Shown here one piece after another: positions 1 to 6,121 of a DNA stretch of 9,155 nt. Each line of letters opens with the position of its first letter. Position 1 is the first letter of the stretch. The translations under genes were made by a program, and so were the position numbers. Below the pieces are notes generated by a model that was given only the letters and a program-made list of their open reading frames with translations, ran no database searches and was not told the DNA's origin. Source of the DNA: Methanosarcinales archaeon (GTDB lineage: Archaea; Halobacteriota; Syntropharchaeia; Alkanophagales; Methanospirareceae); the NCBI GenBank assembly GCA_025464585.1, contig JAODGL010000040.1, positions 1 through 9,155 on the forward strand, written 5' to 3'.

Positions 1-2
1 GC

Positions 3-173
3 GGTATCAAGTGCAAGGCTAAAGTAACAGATCGCATCGATCCGCGAGTTGTTCATCTCTATCATGGATTTAAGGAGTGCAATTGTAACGTATTGACTGA
101 CCATAAAGTCTGCGACCCTATCACCGGATCTATCGGGCTGAAATCGTTGTTGTGTAAGGTGGAGAAAATCTAA
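3..173 (+). CDS. Molybdopterin oxidoreductase, C-terminal end (5' partial)
   Basis: An open frame enters from the left edge and stops at TAA 171-173, giving 56 residues. Motifs seen are DPRVVHLYHGF near the start, then VLTD, DPITGS, GLKSLLCKVE at the end. In the molybdopterin-dinucleotide-binding domain (DMSO reductase superfamily: formate dehydrogenase, thiosulfate/polysulfide reductase and acetylene hydratase relatives), the last segment commonly reads HGxxxxNxNxLTD followed by DPxTGxxxLKxxxCxVE. Such enzymes bind a bis-pterin Mo or W cofactor and carry out two-electron redox reactions. The substrate cannot be told from this tail. The catalytic residues and the 4Fe-4S motif, if present, lie outside the window. 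The next gene starts 50 bases downstream on the same strand, and whether the two are co-transcribed is not clear. Confidence 0.75.
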   Translation, partial: GIKCKAKVTDRIDPRVVHLYHGFKECNCNVLTDHKVCDPITGSIGLKSLLCKVEKI

Positions 174-188
174 AAATAAAGGTCAGTG

Positions 189-223
189 TTCCCGAAGCCC
201 GACGCGGGCAAGGCGGCAGGGAA
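189..223 (+). promoter_or_regulatory. Possible hairpin covering the ribosome site of the C45 gene
   Basis: GCCCG (197-201) and CGGGC (205-209) can pair around a 3-base loop. The outer TTCCC (189-193) can pair with GGGAA (219-223), which lies directly against the ATG at 224. No good Shine-Dalgarno is visible apart from the weak GGCAGGG. The fold might limit initiation, or it could be a chance GC-rich patch. No TATA box is obvious in this 50-base gap. Confidence 0.22.
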
Positions 224-2008
224 ATGAAAAGGAAGATAACTAAAAAGAAAATCACGGTATTAACTGTATTGCTTGTGATCAGCATTATTTTAGGATATGC
301 CATCTTAGAGTCAGCTTCTTTCCCAGGAAAAATTGCTACCTCTGAATACAAAGTAACGACAGAGGGGGGCAAATCGACATTCCACGAAGGCGTGATCTAC
401 CGTTATCCTGGAATGGTCCCACTTCTTTCAGTCTCAGGGGACCATTATGAAATGGGGCTTCAGTATGGGGTACTTCTGCGACCAGAGGTTATGAAAGCTC
501 TTGAATCCTATGAGAAAATCTTGAGACGGGAAGCTGAGGAAGAAGGTATCCCCTACCCTATCCTTAGTGCCGTATTGAAATACAAGGCGAAAAAGTTGTC
601 CAAGAGTTTACCCGATAGGTTTTTAGAGGAAATAAAGGGGGTTTCTAAAGGCTCGGGAGTCCCAGAAGATGCTATAATCACGATAAGCTTGTTTTACGAT
701 GTAAGTATGGCAACGGGCTGTACCGGCATACTCATGAGAGGTGAGAATGGCACCATTATTCACGCACGGAATAATGACTGGTTTGAGGGTGAAGAGCTTG
801 GAAAATTAACTGTGGTCGTCAGGTACAATGCCACTGGATACAATTCTGTTACCCACATAGACTATCCGCTCTGGATGGGGGTGGAGACCGGATACAACGA
901 TAAGGGACTGGCTTTCTCCGAGGAGACCTATGGCGTTAAAGAACCAAACCCCAATGGTTTCTCCATAGTGTATTTGGCACGGATTGCACTGGAGGAGTGC
1001 TCAACCCTTGACGAAGTTTACCGGCTATTCGGTCGCTATTCGGCAATTGGCGGCTACGGTACTGTCTGGAGCGACCGTGATGAAGGAAGAGGTGTGGTTG
1101 TAGAGCTTACACCAACAGCATGGGCTGTTAAGGAGATGGAAGGCTCTATATTGTGGAATTTTAATCACATTTATGACCCTGAGTTACGCAAACAACAGCG
1201 TGCCAAAACTAATATAGACGGTTGGAATTGGGATCGCGAGGAGATAGCCTCTGCCTTTCCCATGAAACCCGAATACGAAATCAAAGATGCAGTCAAGTTT
1301 TTGAGGGCTCAGAAAGCTCCCGATGGAACCGATTACTCCTGGTACGGAACAAAACGTTCAATATGCAACGATTGTGGGCTACTGATGATGGTTTTCGACC
1401 CCGATGGTGATGGATTTTACCTCGCCACTGGTCCATCCTATGCCGCATGTCGAAATATATATCATGTACATGGTGATTTCTCACGACCTCCAGAACTTTT
1501 TATGGAGGCTGTCCTGATTAAACCAGCCGTAGAGGAAGCCGCCAGGATTAGAAACATGCTTGTGAGCAGAGAGGAAAAATTGCAGGCATATGTCGACTTA
1601 GCCCAAAAGTATAAAGATGATGCTAACACCTATTTCTTGGTAGCATATCATAGTTTCCAGCAATCCAGTTGGGACATGTTTGCCGACTACGCCGAGAAAG
1701 CCTATTCAATGAAGCCTTTTGTAACTGAATACAAACTGTTTGCAGGAATAGCAGCCTATCAACAGAAGGAACCGGACAGGGCAATAAAACTCTTGGAAAG
1801 CATTGAATTTTCTGAGCTACACCCCTGGCAGGAAATCTACAGACTGAGGATGTTAGAAAAGGCATGGGATTCGAAAAATCCGGAGATATCTAACCAATAT
1901 AACGCACAAAAACAGGCGATTCTGGACAGATACGATGCTCACTTGTATTATGAGAAGGAGATTGCTCCGCTATTTGAGGAACTTGATACAGGGGGTAAAG
2001 AAAAATGA
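224..2008 (+). CDS. Membrane-anchored C45-type Ntn hydrolase/acyltransferase with helical-repeat tail
   Basis: This 594-residue protein belongs to the N-terminal-nucleophile superfamily that includes penicillin acyl-CoA acyltransferase (peptidase C45), acid ceramidase/NAAA and choloylglycine hydrolase. These enzymes make or break amide bonds. Residues 1-10 are basic and about 11-30 are hydrophobic, forming a signal anchor that places the enzyme outside the membrane. The nucleophile is predicted to be Cys166 in ATGCTG. Arg182 and Asp185 follow at +16 and +19, the same spacing as Cys2/Arg18/Asp21 of choloylglycine hydrolase. Asn314-His315 resembles the family NH motif, and Arg378 may be the later active-site arginine. 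A Gly165-Cys166 bond matches the Gly-Cys self-cleavage site of penicillin acyltransferase, so chains of about 165 and 429 residues are expected. Residues about 455-545 look like TPR-type helical repeats. The stop overlaps the next start (ATGA), so translation is probably coupled. The substrate is unknown. Confidence 0.8.
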   Translation: MKRKITKKKITVLTVLLVISIILGYAILESASFPGKIATSEYKVTTEGGKSTFHEGVIYRYPGMVPLLSVSGDHYEMGLQYGVLLRPEVMKALESYEKILRREAEEEGIPYPILSAVLKYKAKKLSKSLPDRFLEEIKGVSKGSGVPEDAIITISLFYDVSMATGCTGILMRGENGTIIHARNNDWFEGEELGKLTVVVRYNATGYNSVTHIDYPLWMGVETGYNDKGLAFSEETYGVKEPNPNGFSIVYLARIALEECSTLDEVYRLFGRYSAIGGYGTVWSDRDEGRGVVVELTPTAWAVKEMEGSILWNFNHIYDPELRKQQRAKTNIDGWNWDREEIASAFPMKPEYEIKDAVKFLRAQKAPDGTDYSWYGTKRSICNDCGLLMMVFDPDGDGFYLATGPSYAACRNIYHVHGDFSRPPELFMEAVLIKPAVEEAARIRNMLVSREEKLQAYVDLAQKYKDDANTYFLVAYHSFQQSSWDMFADYAEKAYSMKPFVTEYKLFAGIAAYQQKEPDRAIKLLESIEFSELHPWQEIYRLRMLEKAWDSKNPEISNQYNAQKQAILDRYDAHLYYEKEIAPLFEELDTGGKEK

Positions 2009-3468
2009 GTATACCCTTCTCAAAACTCTCAAGCACATGGTTCTTTTTTGCACTGACTTTTGGCTGGACCTGGCTTTTCTGGATACTGGCTGTGCTTTTG
2101 GGTCGGAATGTTATGGAGTTTCCAGTTGTGTTACTTGTCCTGCTCGGCGGAGTTGGTCCCGCCCTGGCGGGTATCCTACTGACCTACCTCACGAAAGACC
2201 GGGAGGGGCGGCGTGATTACTGGCTGCGCGTGATTGATTTTAAGCGGATTAGCCTGAGATGGTATGCTTTGATCTTACTCGTATTCCCTATTCTTAATGC
2301 CATAGCCATCTTATTGGGCGTTTTCACAGGCGGAAGCATGCCTCAATTTGAAACTGCTATGCGCCTTTTGTCTCAACCTTTGACAATCTTGCCCTTTGTG
2401 ATTTTCATCTTTATTTTCGGTCCTCTCCCTGAAGAACTCGGTTGGCGTGGTTATGCACTCGACCATTTGCAGGCGAAATGGAGTGCGCTTGCCTCAAGTC
2501 TCGTCCTCGGCACAGCCTGGGCGCTGTGGCATTTGCCACTCTTCTTTATGAAGGGCTTTTACCATCATGAAGAGCTAGGCTTTGGCACGCTGGGCTTTTG
2601 GTTATTTTGCATCTCCGTCATCGCTATTGCTGTCCTAATCACCTGGATTTACAACAACAATGGGCGTAGCACCCTGTCCGCCGTGTTGGTCCACTTCATG
2701 TGTAATCTTACTGGGAATCTTTTCCCACTTGCGGATCAGGGAGAAGTCTATAAAACCTTATTGCTCATCACAGCAGCAATAGCAGTCACAATCATCTGGG
2801 GACCAAAGACATTAACTCGCCAGCAGGATAGGAAGAAGCGGAAGATGGGTTCCACAGAATGGAAAGGAATCGTAAAACGCTTTCTTGGTAAGGGCACCTG
2901 CCCGCATCAGCTCTCATTTATTTCAGATTCTCCTTTACGCAGGCTCATTCTTTCTCCCCAGAAGCTGGCTGATCACCTTCATCTCAGAAAGGATTTACGG
3001 GTGCTTGAAATAGGTCCGGGCTCAGGTTATTTTAGCGTTGAGGTTGGACGGCGCACTCTGCAAGGACATTTAGAATTGTTCGACCTGCAGCCAGAGATGC
3101 TTGAAAAAGCACGTCGAAGGATTGAAGCAGCAGGATTGCATAATGTAGGATTTACCCATGGAGATGCTATCAATCTTCCCTTTGGTGAGAATGAATTCGA
3201 TGTTGTTTTTCTTGTCGCAGTTTTAGGTGAGGTCTCTGATCCAGAAGCGTGCCTGCAGGGCATCTACAAAATTCTCCGATCATCAGGTCTTCTCTCCATT
3301 ACTGAACAACCAGGAGATCCAGACTTCTTACCTCTGCCTGTTGTCCGTTCGTTGGCTGAACAACAGGGGTTTAAATTCGTTGAGAGCTACGGCAAGAGAA
3401 AGAATTACACTGCGAACTTCAGGAAGCCGGTTCAGATAGGCAAAAATAACGGTAAAGAGGGAAAATGA
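2005..3468 (+). CDS. Fusion of CPBP intramembrane protease and class I SAM methyltransferase
   Basis: The protein has 487 residues and two unrelated parts. Residues 1-272 are a multi-helix membrane protein of the CPBP/ABI (CAAX protease, Rce1-like) family. Its motifs are EELGWR (Glu143, Glu144, Arg148), WALWH (His176) and HFMCN (His230, Asn234), which form the intramembrane active site in this family. Residues 273-295 are a charged linker. Residues about 281-487 are a Rossmann methyltransferase: VLEIGPGSGYF (333-343) binds SAM, Asp360 ends the second strand, and GDAINLPF (386-393) follows. A normal CPBP protein ends near residue 272, and Met281 would be an ordinary start for a 207-residue methyltransferase. 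So the gene looks like two genes joined by loss of one stop codon; the repeat entries give the evidence. The methyltransferase substrate is unknown. The ATGA overlap with the upstream gene suggests an operon. A sequencing error at 2821 could also produce the fusion. Confidence 0.85.
   Translation: MSIPFSKLSSTWFFFALTFGWTWLFWILAVLLGRNVMEFPVVLLVLLGGVGPALAGILLTYLTKDREGRRDYWLRVIDFKRISLRWYALILLVFPILNAIAILLGVFTGGSMPQFETAMRLLSQPLTILPFVIFIFIFGPLPEELGWRGYALDHLQAKWSALASSLVLGTAWALWHLPLFFMKGFYHHEELGFGTLGFWLFCISVIAIAVLITWIYNNNGRSTLSAVLVHFMCNLTGNLFPLADQGEVYKTLLLITAAIAVTIIWGPKTLTRQQDRKKRKMGSTEWKGIVKRFLGKGTCPHQLSFISDSPLRRLILSPQKLADHLHLRKDLRVLEIGPGSGYFSVEVGRRTLQGHLELFDLQPEMLEKARRRIEAAGLHNVGFTHGDAINLPFGENEFDVVFLVAVLGEVSDPEACLQGIYKILRSSGLLSITEQPGDPDFLPLPVVRSLAEQQGFKFVESYGKRKNYTANFRKPVQIGKNNGKEGK
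2665..2876 (+). repeat. Direct repeat, copy A (inside the CPBP-methyltransferase gene)
   Basis: This segment matches 5897-6108 in the same orientation with a constant offset of 3232 bases and no indels. It encodes residues 221-272 of the CPBP part plus the linker. Over the last 131 bases or so I count 16 mismatches, about 88% identity. Over the 52 coding residues, 37 are identical. Codon 2821-2823 is CAG (Gln273) here and TAG in copy B. Confidence 0.9.
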
Positions 3469-3473
3469 ATAAA

Positions 3474-3480
3474 AAGGAGG
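3474..3480 (+). promoter_or_regulatory. Strong Shine-Dalgarno for the ICMT-like gene
   Basis: AAGGAGG lies 6 bases before ATG 3487. It is the best ribosome site upstream of any gene in this part of the window and fixes that start, although the gene it serves is truncated. Confidence 0.7.
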
Positions 3481-3486
3481 AAAATT

Positions 3487-3717
3487 ATGTCGCTCACACC
3501 AGCTTTCGAAATAGGTTTATGGAATGCCTGGATTTTCATGTTCTATCATCAGTTATTATGTATCGTTTTATTGGGGTCAAAAGGATTGCTTATAAAAAGC
3601 AGTGCTGCTACCCCGCATAAAAACACCGGGAAGAAAATCGTCACTTTCTTGGCGCTAATTTATTATATGAAGTTTCCATGCTCAGCTTCGCGAGTCTCAA
3701 AATCAAGGAGGAGATAA
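3487..3717 (+). pseudogene. Truncated isoprenylcysteine carboxyl methyltransferase-like gene, N-terminal fragment
   Basis: This 76-codon frame starts with an ideal ribosome site and opens with PAFEIGLWNAWIFMFY. That opening is typical of a prokaryotic ICMT/phospholipid-methyltransferase-like membrane family, as I recall it. Intact members have roughly 200 residues or more, several membrane helices and a late SAM-binding part with an RHP-type motif. None of that is present here. After about residue 60 the frame turns into a basic, serine-rich tail (SRVSKSRRR) that does not look like the family. So the gene is probably a 5' fragment left by a deletion or frameshift, and at most makes a short peptide with one or two membrane helices. 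It lies 18 bases after the methyltransferase fusion gene and so belongs to the same run. The family assignment is from memory and moderately secure. Confidence 0.5.
3705..3713 (+). promoter_or_regulatory. Strong Shine-Dalgarno for the 23-codon leader ORF
   Basis: AAGGAGGAG ends 5 bases before ATG 3719. It points to translation of the short ORF 3719-3790, not directly of the radical SAM gene at 3784, which has no site of its own nearby. Confidence 0.6.
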
Positions 3718-3718
3718 C

Positions 3719-3790
3719 ATGCCAGAAAAGATAGAATGTCAAGGGGTTATGCTGAAAAGTAGTGGCGGCATGTCAATGTCAATATGGTAA
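3719..3790 (+). CDS. Short leader ORF or gene remnant (23 codons) overlapping the SPL-HhH start
   Basis: ATG 3719 sits just after a strong ribosome site. The frame runs 23 codons (begins MPEKIECQGV) to TAA 3788-3790. That stop lies within the first bases of the next gene: the sequence ATGGTAA at 3784-3790 holds both the downstream ATG and this stop. This arrangement would deliver ribosomes to the radical SAM gene by stop-start coupling. I recognise no family for the peptide. It could be a true coupling peptide or the start of a gene lost when the SPL pair was joined to this site. Confidence 0.4.
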   Translation: MPEKIECQGVMLKSSGGMSMSIW

Positions 3791-4929
3791 AATTCGTTGA
3801 GATAAAGGCAAAAAGCATCTTACAAAAACAGAAGTTCAGGGACAACTGGTTCTGGAATCGTTATGGGATTAATCCTTATCGTGGCTGCCAGTTCGCCTGT
3901 AATTACTGCGATGCTATCACAGAAAAATATCTGGTACACAAAGATTACAAGGATTTTTCAAGGATAATCTACACGAAGAAGAACGCTCCCTCAGTCTTAG
4001 AAAAAGAAGTTAGAACGCGGAAGCCTGATGTGGTCGCTATGTCTGGCGTTACAGACCCTTATCAGCCCGCAGAGAAAAAATATGAGCTAACAAGAAAGAT
4101 ACTGGAGATTCTTGGAAGACGCAAATTTCCTGTTCATATTATCACAAAAAGTGATTTGGTGTTAAGAGACATTGACTTACTGCGGGAAATAGCAGAACAT
4201 ACGTGGTGCAGTGTTTCCTTAACAATTATAACCTTCAATAAAGATTTGTTGCCCTATCTGGAACCGTTTGCACCTTCTCCGGAAAGAAGATTAAAAGCCG
4301 TTGATAAATTGAACAAGGAAGGAATACAGGCAGGTATTGACTTTACACCCATTGTGCCATATCTTTTGGATAGTCCAGAAAATATTGAAGAAGTGATCAA
4401 AAGAGCATCCGAGTATGCAGAATATATTCTAATCGGTGCAGGAATGACTCTGAGAAGTAATCAACGCATAAGATTTTTCGAACTTCTGAATAAACACTTT
4501 CCAGAACTTGTGGGGAAATATGAGAACTTATATGACAAGCAGGAGAATCCGCCACAGGATTATATTGTGAGGTTGAATAGAGCAGCATACGAGTTTTGCA
4601 AGAAATACGGGATAAAGAACTACATTCCACCACCATGTTTTGAAAGAGCGCAAAGAGAAAATTTTGATGTGGCAAATCATTTATTGCTGATAGCCTTTTT
4701 CAAAGAATTCAAATCAGCAAATCCTTATTCCGCGTGGGCGTATCATAAAGCTTCTCAAACGATAGAAGATTTGAATGAAAGTATAACAGAAATTAGTAAA
4801 AGAAAAGCGCTTGAAGAACTTCCCGGCGTTGGAAAGAGTATTTCCAGAGTCATAGAAGAGTTTCTGATTAACGCCAAAAGTGAAAGATTGGAAAAGGAGA
4901 TGAATACATGGTATAATAAGATTAAGTAA
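3784..4929 (+). CDS. SPL-superfamily radical SAM protein fused to a Pol beta/PolX-type HhH domain
   Basis: This 381-residue protein has an N-terminal radical SAM domain of the SplB/COG1533 type. NPYRGCQFACNYC holds the cluster cysteines Cys35, Cys39 and Cys42 (CxxxCxxC), and VTDPYQPAEKKYELTRK (89-105) is the superfamily hallmark. Residues about 300-375 resemble the 8-kDa domain of DNA polymerase beta/PolX (HHH_8). NPYSAWAYHKAS is followed by LEELPGVGKSISRVIEEF, where human Pol beta reads KLPGVGTKIAEKIDEF. Aligned by eye, the Pol beta Schiff-base lysine Lys72 falls on Val356, so dRP-lyase chemistry is not expected and DNA binding is the likelier role. Canonical SPL repairs the spore thymine dimer. 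No cysteine lies 44 residues after Cys42, where SPL has its hydrogen donor, so the reaction is probably different. Translation probably depends on the leader ORF. The gene is AT-rich and favours AGA/AGG arginine codons, unlike the SPL gene that follows. Confidence 0.85.
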   Translation: MVKFVEIKAKSILQKQKFRDNWFWNRYGINPYRGCQFACNYCDAITEKYLVHKDYKDFSRIIYTKKNAPSVLEKEVRTRKPDVVAMSGVTDPYQPAEKKYELTRKILEILGRRKFPVHIITKSDLVLRDIDLLREIAEHTWCSVSLTIITFNKDLLPYLEPFAPSPERRLKAVDKLNKEGIQAGIDFTPIVPYLLDSPENIEEVIKRASEYAEYILIGAGMTLRSNQRIRFFELLNKHFPELVGKYENLYDKQENPPQDYIVRLNRAAYEFCKKYGIKNYIPPPCFERAQRENFDVANHLLLIAFFKEFKSANPYSAWAYHKASQTIEDLNESITEISKRKALEELPGVGKSISRVIEEFLINAKSERLEKEMNTWYNKIK

Positions 4930-4930
4930 A

Positions 4931-4956
4931 AGGAGACAAAAATGGAGTAAATAACG
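4931..4956 (+). promoter_or_regulatory. Ribosome site with in-frame Met-Glu-stop before the second SPL gene
   Basis: AGGAG (4931-4935) is well placed for ATG 4942, but that frame reads ATG GAG TAA and stops at once. ATG 4957 lies in the same frame five codons on. GGAG at 4944-4947 could serve it with a 9-base spacer. The layout looks like an original start at 4942 hit by a nonsense change at codon 3, with initiation or re-initiation now at 4957. Confidence 0.5.
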
Positions 4957-5844
4957 ATGTCAGTTCACTATCAACCAGTGGAATGTAAGTCCTTTTTGCA
5001 TCACTTCAATAAGAAGTTTTTGCCGTTTAGTTGGGGTGCGAACCCTTACCGCGGCTGTGAGCATTCCTGCCCCTACTGTTTCGCGCGCTACACGCACGAA
5101 TACCTCGGATACAATTCCGACACCGAGTTTGATAACATGATACTTGTGAAAGTAAATGCGGCTGACGTTTTGGAAAAGGAATTATCACGCCCGGGATGGA
5201 AACGCGAAGCAGTTAATCTGGGTTCGGTTTGCGATCCGTATCAACCAGCAGAGAAGAAATTTGAAATTACGCGGCAAGTTCTAAAGGTTTTCGTGAAGCA
5301 CAAAAATCCGCTGTTTATCGGCACGAAGTCGAACATGATTTTGCGTGACCTTGACTTACTTTCGGATATGGCAAAACACACTGCATTAATCGTTTACATT
5401 ACGATAACAACGCTGGATGATGATATTCGGTGTAAAATTGAGCCGCGAGCGGCAACGATTGATGAACGCCTCGACGCAGTAAAACAATTATCAGATGCGG
5501 GTGTAACAGTGGGCATATTATTTATGCCGATATTCCCGTATTTAACCGATGACCGCGATAGCATAAATGATGTGGTGAAAGCAGTGAGTGATGCAGGGGC
5601 AAAGGATATGGTCCCGGGAGTTTTGGACCTGAGGGCATCATGTAGAAACCGTGTGTTGTCCCTCATCAAAGAGGAATTTTCTGAGTTGCTGCCAAAATAT
5701 CTCGCACTTTATAAGACGGCGTACGCACCAAAGGACTACACCGGGAAAATCTACCGGGCTGTTGAAATCGCACGGAGAAGTTGTGGCTTTAAGAAGTTCA
5801 AAATGCCTGCGCTTACGGAAAAACAGACGACACTTGAGGTGTAG
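4957..5844 (+). CDS. SPL-superfamily radical SAM protein, stand-alone domain
   Basis: This 295-residue SplB/COG1533-type radical SAM protein has NPYRGCEHSCPYC with Cys34, Cys38 and Cys41 (CxxxCxxC) to hold a 4Fe-4S cluster. SVCDPYQPAEKKFEITRQ (90-107) is the superfamily hallmark. The later FMPIFPYLTDD (189-199) aligns with FTPIVPYLLDS (187-197) of the upstream protein, so the two share a fold over their whole radical SAM part. It has no HhH tail and ends soon after that domain. Cys92 directly precedes DPYQP where the neighbour has Thr90, and could act in hydrogen transfer; this is inference. The gene uses more CGC/CGT arginine codons and is more GC-rich than its neighbour, so the pair is unlikely to be a recent tandem duplicate. 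It starts 27 bases after the upstream stop and is probably co-transcribed. The substrate is unknown. Confidence 0.85.
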   Translation: MSVHYQPVECKSFLHHFNKKFLPFSWGANPYRGCEHSCPYCFARYTHEYLGYNSDTEFDNMILVKVNAADVLEKELSRPGWKREAVNLGSVCDPYQPAEKKFEITRQVLKVFVKHKNPLFIGTKSNMILRDLDLLSDMAKHTALIVYITITTLDDDIRCKIEPRAATIDERLDAVKQLSDAGVTVGILFMPIFPYLTDDRDSINDVVKAVSDAGAKDMVPGVLDLRASCRNRVLSLIKEEFSELLPKYLALYKTAYAPKDYTGKIYRAVEIARRSCGFKKFKMPALTEKQTTLEV

Positions 5845-5878
5845 GTAAAAAAATACAAAGGGGGAGGAAATATTTTGG

Positions 5879-6055
5879 GTGAAAGACCAGGTGAGGCGCA
5901 GTACGCTGACAGCCATACTGTTGCATTTTATGTGCAACTTGAGCGAAGAGATTTTTCAACTTTCAGAGCGGGCAGAAGTCTATAGCACCCTATTGCTCAT
6001 CATCGCAGCGATAGCAATCACCATCATCTGGGGACCAAAGACATTAACTCGTTAG
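5879..6055 (+). pseudogene. C-terminal remnant of a second CPBP protease gene
   Basis: A 58-codon frame (GTG 5879 to TAG 6053-6055) matches residues 221-272 of the upstream CPBP part from its codon 7 onward, with 37 of 52 residues identical and no gaps. It keeps the HFMCN motif and ends IIWGPKTLTR then stop. The EExxxR and first His motifs are absent, so it cannot be an active protease. GGGGGAGG (5860-5867) lies 11 bases before GTG and might allow translation of a one-helix peptide, but the block is more simply read as a 3' gene fragment left by rearrangement. Its stop codon marks where an unfused CPBP gene would end. Confidence 0.8.
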
Positions 6056-6108
6056 CAGGATAGGAAGGAGCGGAAGATATATTCCGCAGAAAGGAAAGGA
6101 ATCGTGAA
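5897..6108 (+). repeat. Direct repeat, copy B
   Basis: This is the partner of 2665-2876. Similarity runs past the TAG at 6053 through the stretch that encodes the linker in copy A (ending GGAAAGGAATCGT in both), then stops abruptly before the methyltransferase proper. The ATG at 2845-2847 of copy A is ATA here. The two copies flank the methyltransferase domain, the ICMT-like fragment and the whole SPL pair. Confidence 0.9.
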
Positions 6109-6121
6109 GATTGATTTAAAT

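Noticed and set aside
3027..3439. Overlapping frames of 78 (minus) and 70 (plus) codons in the methyltransferase region
   Set aside because: They are shadows of the methyltransferase frame, which has clear SAM-binding motifs.
3784..5844. Annotation of the radical SAM pair as true spore photoproduct lyase (splB)
   Set aside because: The hydrogen-donor cysteine at the SPL position is not present in either protein and the organism appears archaeal, so only superfamily membership is claimed.
5842..6055. TAG codons read as pyrrolysine, as in some methanogens
   Set aside because: SPL2 (5842), DUF106 (8554) and the CPBP remnant (6053) all end in TAG, but readthrough adds no recognisable domain, and in DUF106 it meets TGA two codons later. 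No pyl genes are in the window.
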